Source of the DNA: Xanthocytophaga flava
GTDB taxonomy: Bacteria > Bacteroidota > Bacteroidia > Cytophagales > 172606-1
Length of the DNA stretch: 64,000 nt
Direction: 5' to 3'
Assembly: GCA_030068525.1 (NCBI GenBank)
Contig: JASJOS010000007.1
Span: 186,001-250,000 of the forward strand
Below are positions 17,940 through 26,702 of this stretch, piece after piece; within the stretch, counting starts at the first letter, position 1, and every line of letters starts with the position of its first letter. The notes beneath the pieces are model-generated. The model did no database searches, was not told the origin of the DNA, and worked only from the letters and a program-made list of their open reading frames with translations. The translations under genes were made by a program, and so were the position numbers.

Positions 17940-17996
17940 CTATAACAACTCAGGACAACAACAAGACTTGTATATATTTTCTACTACTAGTTTCAT
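17940..17996 (-). CDS. Leader peptide with three consecutive cysteine codons (attenuator)
   Basis: ATG at 17996 opens an 18-codon frame, MKLVVENIYKSCCCPELL, ending in TAG at 17942-17940. Codons 12-14 are TGT TGT TGT. Directly after the stop comes AGGGCTTG (17938-17931), which can pair with the 5' arm of the terminator at 17880-17906. The geometry matches classic ribosome-mediated attenuation: a ribosome stalled on Cys codons leaves AGGGCTTG free (antiterminator, gene on), while one reaching the stop covers it (terminator, gene off). The product is expected to be a regulatory by-product, not a functional protein. Confidence 0.82.
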   Translation of the reverse strand: MKLVVENIYKSCCCPELL

Positions 17997-18203
17997 GTTT
18001 CTATTTAGTCTATAAACTTAATGAGGTTTTATGTGCAAACAAAATATCTATCCATTTTTTTTAAGAAAATGGGATAGAGAAAGTATAAGTTATGAGAAAA
18101 ATTTAATTTAAGCAATAAAAAACAAAAAACTCTTTAGAATTCTCCATAGGTATACTATACAATGCTTTTGTCTGAGATACCGAAGATGGAAAGATTTTAA
18201 AAC

Positions 18204-18241
18204 ATAAGACCCTATGCTTTTAATTGAGCATAGGATCTTAT
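18204..18241 (-). terminator. Terminator after the M48 protease
   Basis: A 15-bp stem with one wobble, ATAAGACCCTATGCT / AGCATAGGATCTTAT, is followed on the minus strand by GTTTTAAAATCT. It lies ~60 bp 3' of the stop at 18301. The remaining bases between 17997 and 18203 hold the promoter region of the reductase leader; no gene is seen. Confidence 0.7.
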
Positions 18242-18300
18242 ACTGATAGATACGTCTAATATCCAGAATTTGAAAAATACTTTCTTTCAGATAGAATTCG

Positions 18301-20418
18301 TTAGGCCGAAATCACAGATTGAGTAAGAATATCCTTTTGCACAGTCATCAGATGTTTAAACGATTGGTCAAATACTTCACTGCCTTTGCCCAGTATATCA
18401 TAGGATTGATGTATAAACTGATTGTATACCTCTCCTGTAAAGTCAGTAAGTACATTCGTCAGAGGCTCTTGAAGCAGTTGTGTGCGCAACGTAACCTGGT
18501 TGGGATTGGCTGCAGGCTGAACCAGTTTTTCTGAATCCAGCAGTATTTGTTCCAGATTGCCATGCAGTGAAATAGTCTCTTCCTTGAGTTGATTGAAGTT
18601 ATCTTCTACCCAGTGTTGTTGCAATGATGCCCAGTACTGTACCATTTGTAATCGGGAGCGAAAATCCATCAGTTTCCGAAAGAAAGTCTGCAACTCCAGA
18701 TGATTCTTCATGGCCTGTTTGTATACATCGGCTTGTTCCTGAGATTGCTCTAATGCTTTGAGATAATAAAATCGGAATACAGTTTCATCCTGACGCTGCA
18801 TCCATTGTTGCTGCTCTTGTACCTCCTGCTCTAATTGAGTAAATAAATGGTTACTGTCAGAAACGTGGTATTTCTTTCCATCAAAATCAAAGGTGCGAGC
18901 TTGTGTATGACCATCACGTAGATTGGCTAGTATATCCAGGTCGTTTCGGTTATTGTTGTATGAAGTTATCTTCTCTTTTATTTCGTCACTAAAGAGTTGA
19001 TCAATACTGGAAGGCACAGACAATGTTGTGTTTTGTAATGATGTCTCTACATCAAATACTTCCAGATAACGATTGTCATAATAGTCATTATACATTGGAT
19101 CTGGCTGTTCCTTCTGTATATATTCCATAATCATTTTCTGAGCTTCATCTGCCTGCTTTCCTTCACCCTTTTCTGCTTCAGAAATTTCTGTGCTATACAG
19201 CAATTTGGTTAGTCTTTGTTGAATGCCTTCTACGTTGCCAAACAGAACCCAGGGAGATTGTTGGTCAATGACCGTATCTACAGGTGTTCTGAAAATATTG
19301 GCTTCACGTTCTGATAAACTTGGGTGAGAAGCCCATTGGTCTTTGATATACACACGTGATGCCTGGGTATGTTTTTTCAGCATCTCGTCACTGATAACCG
19401 GAAGATCGTCAACCTGTTGTAGTTGAAATGCATTTGCCAGATAAGCAATCATACCTTTGTGATTCACAAAGGCATTGTTAGTATGAATTTTCTCCTCTGC
19501 CAGACGGTTTAGTTGATGTATGGTGGATTGGTAAGCCGAACTACCAAACTGGATTCTGCGTAATGCACTGCTAATGGCTTTCGAACCCGCCAGGCTAACA
19601 GCTATTGAATCTGCGTGATATTCCATTTCGCGGGAAAGGCTCATATAGGCCAGATTTATTTGTTCAAATGCCTTGCGTAAAATCCAGCGAACACCCTGAA
19701 CCAGGCGGAACGTAATAACTGCAAACCAGCTGAATACGCCTCCAACCTCTGCCCACTTGACAAGTGTAGCATCCCAGTTATCATATTCATAGATCAAATC
19801 ATACAGAATGTGATTGACAGTGTATGTATAGCTACCCAGCTTCATACTACGTTGTGAAAAATGACCAAACTCGTGAGCTAATACAGCCTTGAACTCACTT
19901 ATATTTAGTGAATTTACCAGTCCTAAACCTATTTCAAGATTTTTTGACACAGGAAAAAACAGGCTTAAAAAGCTGGAGTTGTAAAACACACAAGCGTTAA
20001 CGTCCGGACTCAGAAACACACTTTTGGGTTTAGGTGCTTTCACATCGGCTGCGACCTGATAAATAAAGGCGAATAACTCAGGATAGTCTTTTTCGAAAAT
20101 TTCTACCCGTTGTGGATTTTCGTTGTGTCGGGTTTTAAAGATGAACTTAATCAGAAACCAGCAGAACATAACGGTTAAGGCTACTATACCCCCACCAGCC
20201 CCTATGGTTAGTAAATTAACGCGTAGGGAAATGATAAAAAGGCCTACTATAACTCCATAATAGAGCATAAAGACAGAGGCTACAAGTAGAAGAATGTATA
20301 GTAAGATAAAGAGCACAATACCTACCATTACTTTGCCAATATTGGCAGCATAGGCTTTGGATGGTTGTGTCAATGAAGGGGGAACATTCTGAGGAGAGGG
20401 TGGGTAAAACAGAGACAT
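18301..20418 (-). CDS. M48-family membrane metalloprotease
   Basis: 705 residues. Hydrophobic segments at about 28-60 and 70-90 are followed by the zinc motif HEFGH at 182-186 (context KAVLAHEFGHFSQRSMK) and a third ligand Glu in EMEYHADSIAVSLAG near 264-272. Another hydrophobic stretch lies near 225-245. The last ~300 residues are charged, helical and not M48. Family role: membrane-anchored zinc peptidases of the HtpX/Ste24 type, often in protein quality control; the substrate is unknown. Much longer than HtpX (~290), so it belongs to the large M48 group with a C-terminal extension. Confidence 0.87.
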   Translation of the reverse strand: MSLFYPPSPQNVPPSLTQPSKAYAANIGKVMVGIVLFILLYILLLVASVFMLYYGVIVGLFIISLRVNLLTIGAGGGIVALTVMFCWFLIKFIFKTRHNENPQRVEIFEKDYPELFAFIYQVAADVKAPKPKSVFLSPDVNACVFYNSSFLSLFFPVSKNLEIGLGLVNSLNISEFKAVLAHEFGHFSQRSMKLGSYTYTVNHILYDLIYEYDNWDATLVKWAEVGGVFSWFAVITFRLVQGVRWILRKAFEQINLAYMSLSREMEYHADSIAVSLAGSKAISSALRRIQFGSSAYQSTIHQLNRLAEEKIHTNNAFVNHKGMIAYLANAFQLQQVDDLPVISDEMLKKHTQASRVYIKDQWASHPSLSEREANIFRTPVDTVIDQQSPWVLFGNVEGIQQRLTKLLYSTEISEAEKGEGKQADEAQKMIMEYIQKEQPDPMYNDYYDNRYLEVFDVETSLQNTTLSVPSSIDQLFSDEIKEKITSYNNNRNDLDILANLRDGHTQARTFDFDGKKYHVSDSNHLFTQLEQEVQEQQQWMQRQDETVFRFYYLKALEQSQEQADVYKQAMKNHLELQTFFRKLMDFRSRLQMVQYWASLQQHWVEDNFNQLKEETISLHGNLEQILLDSEKLVQPAANPNQVTLRTQLLQEPLTNVLTDFTGEVYNQFIHQSYDILGKGSEVFDQSFKHLMTVQKDILTQSVISA

Positions 20419-20593
20419 GTATTTTAGTAGTAAAATTGATAACTCGCTTTTAATACCAAAATAGCAACAGATGTAAATATATGTAGAAAAAAAAAAGACT
20501 GTGTAAGAATGTACTTTTTTGTTAAGTTACTGTGAGTTATGAATTACGAAGAAACGGATATAGGATTGCATATCTCATGGCTACTCTGTACGA

Positions 20594-20865
20594 GGTCAGA
20601 AGGGTAAGAAGCGGGTCGGTTGCGGGTCAGATGTAAGCCATTGGTAATCAGGTAGGGTAAGAAGGGGTAAGAATATTTTCTAGTCTACGTGTGTTATATA
20701 TAGTATATAAAAAGAAAATAATAAATATAGTATATACTAACCCTTTCTGCTCCTATTATTCTGCTACCGTTTAGCTCTAAACATCTTACCCTTCTTACCC
20801 GCATTGATTATCAATCACTTAGATCTTGCCCGCAACTTACCCGCATCCGACCCTTCTTACCCCTT
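20594..20865. repeat. ~270-bp near-palindromic repeat, copy 1
   Basis: Both ends carry ~85-bp imperfect inverted repeats built from short units such as GGGTAAGAAG, CGGGTCGGTTG and CGGGTCAGATG. The middle ~100 bp is AT-rich (TATATAAAAAGAAAATA) with CCCTTTCTGCTCC. A second copy, very similar along its length except at the right end, is at 36061-36336. Both copies abut the 3' end of a minus-strand gene. The rest of the gap 20419-20593 shows no gene. Confidence 0.88.
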
Positions 20866-20870
20866 AGCAT

Positions 20871-21914
20871 CTATCTGCTTGAAACAGTAACTGTATAAGT
20901 AAATACATAATCCCCATTAAAAAGTATGTGTACTACATACGTTCCTTTGTGGGCAAAGACATAATCTATTGTAGTAAGTCCTTCAGCGTCTGTGTATAGT
21001 TTCGGGTAGACAGAAATTGTTCGGCTGCCCTGTACAAGCTGTAGCTCTACTTTTTTTATTTCCAGACCGCTTCCTTTATTAAAACGAAAAGAAAACTTTT
21101 CTCCCTTTGTGGCTGTAGCAGTAAACGTTTCCGGGTAAACAGGTAAAGCATTATATGGAAATAGCTTTTTATAAATGAGAGGACCATTTAGGAATTGGTG
21201 TAACGTCGGTTTTTCTTTCAGCAAAGTCCAGGCGGTATCCAACGGATAATGATTGCGAACAAACAATGCCGGAGGAGCCAGGAAATAGGCTTCATCAAAT
21301 TGAGAGATAAATTGTTTTTGTTCCGAATCAATCACCCCACTAGACCAGGTGGCGTCACAGAGATACCATTGGTTGGCAAGATACACGGCATTCCAGGAAT
21401 GATTGGGTATGCCTGTACCACCAATGTTTGCATCAATGGTTCGTCCATAACCGTCTATTATTTTACAGGTAATACCTGCCTGAAAACAGAGTTCTTTAAC
21501 CAGATAAGCATAGCCGGAGCAAATGGTCTTATGATCATGCAGTAGTCGTCGGAAGAAATAAGGATTGGATTGTTTATTCCATTGCTCAAGCTCTCCCGGC
21601 TTATCATGTAGTTTTTCCCGTTTCGCTTTATTTTTTACATAGAATCCATAATCGCTTTCAATGTTGTCACATACCCATCTGAAAATAGCTCTGAACTTAT
21701 CTACATCCGTATCCAGAGGGTTGGTGAGTTTATCTGCCAGTTCTTTTAAGTTGATAAGCGAATGATTGGGATACAGACCCGCCATACTATCTGCCTTGGC
21801 AAAATCATTCGCTTTATCATCTGTAATCTGGGCCTTCAGATTGAAAGAGAAACAGAAGCAACAGAATAGTATAAGAAAAGTAATCTTTACAGGAAGCAAG
21901 GAAAACGCAATCAT
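20871..21914 (-). CDS. Secreted transglutaminase-like protein
   Basis: 347 residues with an N-terminal hydrophobic signal segment (ITFLILFCCFCFSFNLKAQ). The transglutaminase-like triad is visible: Cys in KTICSGYAYLVKELC near 131, His in IPNHSWNAVYL near 172, and Asp in WYLCDATWSSG near 187. The C-terminal ~110 residues look like an immunoglobulin-type beta domain. Family role: cysteine protease or transamidase fold enzymes acting in the periplasm or at the surface; substrate unknown. Its ATG overlaps the stop of the upstream gene (TGATG), so the two are translationally coupled. Its 3' end abuts a 270-bp repeat. Confidence 0.87.
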   Translation of the reverse strand: MIAFSLLPVKITFLILFCCFCFSFNLKAQITDDKANDFAKADSMAGLYPNHSLINLKELADKLTNPLDTDVDKFRAIFRWVCDNIESDYGFYVKNKAKREKLHDKPGELEQWNKQSNPYFFRRLLHDHKTICSGYAYLVKELCFQAGITCKIIDGYGRTIDANIGGTGIPNHSWNAVYLANQWYLCDATWSSGVIDSEQKQFISQFDEAYFLAPPALFVRNHYPLDTAWTLLKEKPTLHQFLNGPLIYKKLFPYNALPVYPETFTATATKGEKFSFRFNKGSGLEIKKVELQLVQGSRTISVYPKLYTDAEGLTTIDYVFAHKGTYVVHILFNGDYVFTYTVTVSSR

Positions 21915-22675
21915 CAGAATATAGACTTTACCTTTTGCCAGAAGTTACTCAGACCAGAAGGTTTAGCTTGATAATGATTATCTACAGCTACTGCACCCAT
22001 TAACGGAACAATATCAAGAGATAAAGTCATTTCAAATGTAGTTGGTATATTTTTAGTGATAACATATTCCCGCATTTCATATCCAATAAAGCTAAAAATC
22101 AAAACGTCACCTTCTTTTAAGTCTTTTGGAAACTGAAACCTTCCTGTCGCATCTGTTGATGTACCAATGGAGGAGCCCTTCAGAACGATACTTACTCCCG
22201 GAAGAGGTTCATTATTATCTCCTTTTACTATACCTCCTATCGTATGACCAGGATTATCTGAGATGTCTTTTTCTGTATGTTCTTGTGGTAACTGAACGGA
22301 TGCGAATGTTTTTTTTGACAGGTTTTGAGAATAGCCGTGCTTGTCTGCAAAAAGCAATAGTAAACCCAAAGCTCCAGCCTGAACCAGGCTTCGGCGGGGA
22401 CGGGTAACAGACCTATTTTTTACGGCATAGGTTTTCAACTGATCTGGGCGGAAGCGGCCACAGGTGTAAGCAGGTTTGTTTTTGAAAAAATCCAGTACCT
22501 CCTGATCACTCATTTGGGTAAAATCAATTACGTTTTTACTACAGGAACTACAGAAGCCACCCTGAGAGGTAGGTGTAAAATGTTCCCATTTTTCAGTACA
22601 TGGATTGGCGACGGATAAGGAGATCGTATTTTTCATAAAAAGACCAGGTTTTTTCATAGAAGATGCCTGATCCAC
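21914..22675 (-). CDS. CarboxypepD_reg-like domain membrane protein
   Basis: 253 residues, or 240 if starting at MKNTISLSVANPC. The N-terminal part has Cys pairs (NPCTEKWEHF, GGFCSSCSKNVIDFT) and looks like a small zinc- or disulfide-type module common in Bacteroidota. A single hydrophobic segment lies near 100-115 (SLVQAGALGLLLLFA), and a carboxypeptidase-regulatory beta-sandwich near 145-220 (GIVKGDNNEPLPGVSIVLKG). It may be an envelope protein that supports the transglutaminase-like product, with which it overlaps by one base. Exact role unknown. Confidence 0.8.
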   Translation of the reverse strand: MDQASSMKKPGLFMKNTISLSVANPCTEKWEHFTPTSQGGFCSSCSKNVIDFTQMSDQEVLDFFKNKPAYTCGRFRPDQLKTYAVKNRSVTRPRRSLVQAGALGLLLLFADKHGYSQNLSKKTFASVQLPQEHTEKDISDNPGHTIGGIVKGDNNEPLPGVSIVLKGSSIGTSTDATGRFQFPKDLKEGDVLIFSFIGYEMREYVITKNIPTTFEMTLSLDIVPLMGAVAVDNHYQAKPSGLSNFWQKVKSIF

Positions 22676-22739
22676 ACAAATTCCATAAAATATATTGTAG
22701 AAATTCTATGACTTTATGTCTCGCTAAAGGGTTGCTATT

Positions 22740-23630
22740 TTAAAAGTCTGTGAACCAGTTGTAGCTTTCAATAGAATGATATTCTTTTGGGACAGTTTGT
22801 AAGACGATACCATTTTCTTTTGTTGGTTCGTAAGTTCTTTTTTTGGTTTTTATAAACTTTCCTTTTTTACTGGCATCCGGATAAATAAACTCTATAGTAT
22901 CAACCTTTAATCCATTCCACTTGTATTTATACAGACCTACTTCTCCTGGATGACCATACCCAACACCACGTATTACTTTTTCTTTAGGTGAAAAAGTAGG
23001 ATTTATAAATCTATAATCTTTGCTAAAAATACCTTTGCTCTTAATATATAAATATACGTTGTAAACGTTTCGTCTGCAACAACCGGAAGTAGGATACCAA
23101 TGTACAAGCAGGTCTTTATAGCCATCTCCATTTACATCCGCAATAGTATCCCGAATATATGTTGTTTCGCCCTGTTCACTACGCAAAACAGATTGCAACT
23201 TATTGTTTTGTATTTTATAAATGTATAAGTAGGTTACCCAATCAGTGTACAAACGCAATAGGACATGTTTTTTCTTTATTGAGAATAAATGTCCTATTGT
23301 AATATCAATTTGAATACTATATGAACTGTCATCAGGCTGTATAGTATACTTCTTTGAAAAACTATCTGCTTTAAAATGTTTTTCTGTTTGTTTTAATCCA
23401 TCCTTTAGAGCAATATCAAATCTTAGGCTATCTCTTTTCACACTTTCATCCAACTGTCTTTGTCTTTCCTCAGGTTTTTGCGACTCTGGAAGAGCCTGTT
23501 GAACTACTGGTGTTTCTTGAGAAAGACTATCTGTAATGGTTGTGGTACTTTCTGTTTCGAGCTTCTTACTCGTGCAGGCAACTAGTAAAAGAATACATCC
23601 AATAGCAGTTATGTTAGTTAGTATATGCAT
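22740..23630 (-). CDS. Lipoprotein of unknown function
   Basis: The start is taken at ATG 23630 (MHILTNITAIGCILLLVACTS), which gives a lipoprotein signal with lipobox LLVAC; the longer start at 23687 would run through the terminator at 23654-23706. 296 residues. A Ser/Thr/Glu-rich linker follows the lipid Cys, then a beta-rich domain with IADVNGDGYKDLLVHWYPTS, resembling an FG-GAP/VCBS-like calcium loop. No enzyme motif is seen. Likely periplasmic face or surface. Confidence 0.75.
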   Translation of the reverse strand: MHILTNITAIGCILLLVACTSKKLETESTTTITDSLSQETPVVQQALPESQKPEERQRQLDESVKRDSLRFDIALKDGLKQTEKHFKADSFSKKYTIQPDDSSYSIQIDITIGHLFSIKKKHVLLRLYTDWVTYLYIYKIQNNKLQSVLRSEQGETTYIRDTIADVNGDGYKDLLVHWYPTSGCCRRNVYNVYLYIKSKGIFSKDYRFINPTFSPKEKVIRGVGYGHPGEVGLYKYKWNGLKVDTIEFIYPDASKKGKFIKTKKRTYEPTKENGIVLQTVPKEYHSIESYNWFTDF

Positions 23631-23653
23631 TGATAATTTCAGAGACTTTTCAT

Positions 23654-23706
23654 AAAAAAACTCGTCCTCCTGTAGTATGCCATGCATAGTTATAAGAAGA
23701 CGAGTT
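23654..23706 (-). terminator. Terminator after the S9 peptidase
   Basis: Stem AACTCGTC / GACGAGTT with a large 32-nt loop, followed on the minus strand by a T7 run. It lies 3' of the stop at 23749. Confidence 0.65.
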
Positions 23707-23748
23707 AAGGTAATTCAAAAAGGCAGATCGTACAAGATCCAGTCTATT

Positions 23749-26157
23749 TTAGTTAACGGCTGCTTTCTTCACATACGTATCCAGCCATTTATCCATTTCC
23801 CACAACATATGAAGAATGGATTCTTTGCCACGATACCCATGACTCTCATAGGGAAGCACTACATAACGGGCAGTGCCTCCATGGCCTTTGATGGCGTTGT
23901 AATACCGTTCACTCTGAATCGGAAAAGTTCCTGGATTATTATCCGCTTCACCATGAATCAACAGAATAGGGGTTTTAATTTTATCAGCAGAACTGAATGG
24001 CGACATGTTAAAATACACATCTGGTGCCTGCCAGTAGGTTCTTTCTTCTGCCTGAAATCCAAATGGTGTCAGTGTACGGTTGTAAGCTCCGCTTCGTGCA
24101 ATCCCTGCTTTAAAGAGATTGCTGTGTGAGAGTAGATTGGCAGTCATAAAGGCACCATAAGAGTGTCCCATTACTCCTACACGTTTGGCATCTACCACAC
24201 CTAACCGAACTCCTTCGTCAATGGCTCCTTTGGCTCCGGCAACGAGTTGTTCAATATAAGTGTCATTGGGTTCTTTAGTCCCTTCTCCTACAATCGGGAT
24301 AGAGGCATTTTCCATGATAGCATACCCCTGAGTAGCCCAGAATACAGGTGAGCCCCAGTAGATATAGGTAAACTGATAAGGTGATCCGGTTACTTGTCCG
24401 GCTGCATCTTTGCTTTTAAATTCTGTAGGGTAAGCTTCCATCAGCATAGGTAGCGGACCATCTTCTTTCTTATAACCTGCTGGCAGATATAGAGTAGCGG
24501 ATAGTTCCACACCATCGGCACGTTTGTATTTGAGCAACTGTTTCTGTACATCTTTCATCTGCGGATAAGGGTGTGCGAACTGAGTAACAGCTATAGGGGC
24601 TATACGGGCTTTCAGGTTGCGTATAAAGTAGTTGGGGTTTTCTGTCAGTGATTCGCGACGAGTCAACAATACCTGTTTTTTGAGATCCAGAATAGCTACA
24701 GGTACTTCATAATAGGGCGCTGCAGAACGCCACAGGCGAGTACTTTTCTTCGTGCTCAGGCTTAGTAAATCCACAAACGGACGATCTCCTTCCGGTGACG
24801 CACCTTGTCCGGTCATGATTAAGTTATTATCTACAATTTCCAGTACATAGCGGCCATACTGGTTTTTAGTTAATTCAGGCAAACCGGGATTATTGTAGGT
24901 ATCTTCATACGAACGGTCAAAAAGAACAGTCGTTGCTTTGGTTTTAGGGTTCAGGATTGTGGTTATCTCTTTACGGGTAGACCACCAGCTTTCACTTACT
25001 AACGCCAGATTTTCATTTCCCCAGCGAATGCCATCAAAGCGAAGTTTGGTTGAGGCTAGTTCGTCCGCATTGCCTGTAAACGGAGCAGATAGTGTAAATA
25101 CTTTATCTCTGACAGGAACGTCGTTTTTAGGGTCGCCATTGTCCTGTGCTTCAATCCAGTATAGCGTTGCCGGAGCATCACTGCGCCAGCTGTGTTCACG
25201 TTGTCCTGTACGGGTAGCACTGAAACCAATAGGGATATTGTCGGCCAGTGGTACATCGGCCAGTTGTTTTACCAGATTGGCCTTGCTATCCAGTAGCTCT
25301 ATTTTGTGAGGAAATAACCGTACTGTTACCAGATAAGAATACGGTTTGTGATAGGTCTGAAATAGAATATATTTTCCATCTGGAGAAGGCTGATAATTCT
25401 GAATAAGAGCAGGTTTACCCAGCTTTTCAACAGCAGCCGTTTTAACATTGATTCTGGTAAGTTGCGCGGTAGCATAATAATCAAATAAGGCTTCGTCATA
25501 AGGGCTTTTCAGCAGATCCTGATAGGTACGGGAAGGGGCTTTTTTGCCGAGGTTCTCCTGTACAATGGGGCCACTGGGTACTTTGGGAGCTTCGGGTAGT
25601 GCGCCTCTGGTATCAGGCACAGACAGAACCAGAAGATGTGTATTATCTGATAACCATATAAATGGAGTAGTTAATACACTGTTGATGCGTGTAGTTGTTA
25701 CTTTGTGGGCGGCTGCAGTAGCTACATCCAGTACATACAACTGAATATTTTCTCCTTCTGTTACACAAAATGCAATCTGGGAGTCATCCGGTGCCCAGCT
25801 TACATTAGAGATAAGCGGATTCTGAGGCAGTCCTGTTACTGGCACATCCTTTCCTGTACGAATGTTTTTCAACGAAAGACCTGTCAGATAACTCATCCGG
25901 CTTGGTCCATTGTTACGTGGATTGATCCGCAGACCTGCAATACGAAGCTCCGGTTCTGCCAGCTCTGCTATTCCCGGATAGCTGGCTGTCTGCATGATCA
26001 GCATCCAGTTTCCCTTGGTGTCAATACTGACACGTGGAGTAGTAGGTGCATTGATCAGATCCGCAATAGCTTTAGGTGGGGTTTGGTAGGTAAGATTATC
26101 CTGGGCAACAAGCTGAAGCCCTATCCACCATACCAGGAGAGATAGATATTTTTTCAT
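23749..26157 (-). CDS. Secreted S9-family peptidase (prolyl oligopeptidase type)
   Basis: 802 residues with signal peptide MKKYLSLLVWWIGLQLVAQ. The N-terminal beta-propeller region runs to about 540 and the C-terminal alpha/beta-hydrolase follows. Catalytic residues are visible: Ser in GVMGHSYGAFM near 665, Asp in IHGEADNNPGTFP near 737 and His in ESHGYRG near 769. Closest in layout to the glutamyl-endopeptidase-like group of S9 enzymes. Exported, probably periplasmic, degrading peptides. It is monocistronic, with a terminator downstream. The start is preceded by ~545 bp without genes. Confidence 0.92.
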   Translation of the reverse strand: MKKYLSLLVWWIGLQLVAQDNLTYQTPPKAIADLINAPTTPRVSIDTKGNWMLIMQTASYPGIAELAEPELRIAGLRINPRNNGPSRMSYLTGLSLKNIRTGKDVPVTGLPQNPLISNVSWAPDDSQIAFCVTEGENIQLYVLDVATAAAHKVTTTRINSVLTTPFIWLSDNTHLLVLSVPDTRGALPEAPKVPSGPIVQENLGKKAPSRTYQDLLKSPYDEALFDYYATAQLTRINVKTAAVEKLGKPALIQNYQPSPDGKYILFQTYHKPYSYLVTVRLFPHKIELLDSKANLVKQLADVPLADNIPIGFSATRTGQREHSWRSDAPATLYWIEAQDNGDPKNDVPVRDKVFTLSAPFTGNADELASTKLRFDGIRWGNENLALVSESWWSTRKEITTILNPKTKATTVLFDRSYEDTYNNPGLPELTKNQYGRYVLEIVDNNLIMTGQGASPEGDRPFVDLLSLSTKKSTRLWRSAAPYYEVPVAILDLKKQVLLTRRESLTENPNYFIRNLKARIAPIAVTQFAHPYPQMKDVQKQLLKYKRADGVELSATLYLPAGYKKEDGPLPMLMEAYPTEFKSKDAAGQVTGSPYQFTYIYWGSPVFWATQGYAIMENASIPIVGEGTKEPNDTYIEQLVAGAKGAIDEGVRLGVVDAKRVGVMGHSYGAFMTANLLSHSNLFKAGIARSGAYNRTLTPFGFQAEERTYWQAPDVYFNMSPFSSADKIKTPILLIHGEADNNPGTFPIQSERYYNAIKGHGGTARYVVLPYESHGYRGKESILHMLWEMDKWLDTYVKKAAVN

Positions 26158-26430
26158 ACTTTATAGGGTTAGGTTTTTAGTGTAGGAATATACTGGTTTA
26201 TGAAATACTAAGTAAGCAAAAGATAGCGATTTAATAAGGAGGGTTGCATATTTTATATCTGGTTATAGAGAAAATCTTTTGTATCTTTTTACATTTTCGT
26301 TGATAAAAATAGTGTATACAAACGCTCGCTTACCCTTTCAGAATGCCTATTTGGCGGCTTATTTTGTTTTATATCTTTTCAATCTAAATACCTGAATATC
26401 CATTTCTATTTTCTGTCACCCCCACTTTCT

Positions 26431-26572
26431 GGCCTTCTGTAAGGATCTTCCGCTACGGAGGGACAGATGTGGCAAGACCAGCGGTCTCTGTTCCTAGAGT
26501 ATAGTTATTCTCTTATAAGCCAAAAATGGCTCTATTTGTCAAAAAATTCTTTCAGAAGGACAGCGAGGGGAG
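26431..26572. repeat. Degenerate copy of the 113-bp palindromic family (A1)
   Basis: It keeps the core GTGGCAAGACC-GCGGTCTCTG, GGCTCTATTTGTCA and the right arm TTCTTTCAGAAGGACAG, but the left arm is eroded. The better copies are at 28327, 38682, 44179, 46825 and 50178. The remaining gap sequence 26158-26430 shows no gene. Confidence 0.7.
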
Positions 26573-26702
26573 AGACCCTTCCAGGAAGACAGGATGGGAA
26601 GAGAGGGAAAAAAAGGGAAAAGAGAGAGTGTGTTTTCTTTATATTTTCCTTGCTTTCCTCATATATAAACTTTTTAAAGCGTCTCTCGGTTAGCTTTATA
26701 CT

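Noticed and set aside
23631..23687. Longer start for the lipoprotein gene at 22740
   Set aside because: It would run through a terminator and hide the lipobox signal; ATG 23630 gives a clean lipoprotein signal.
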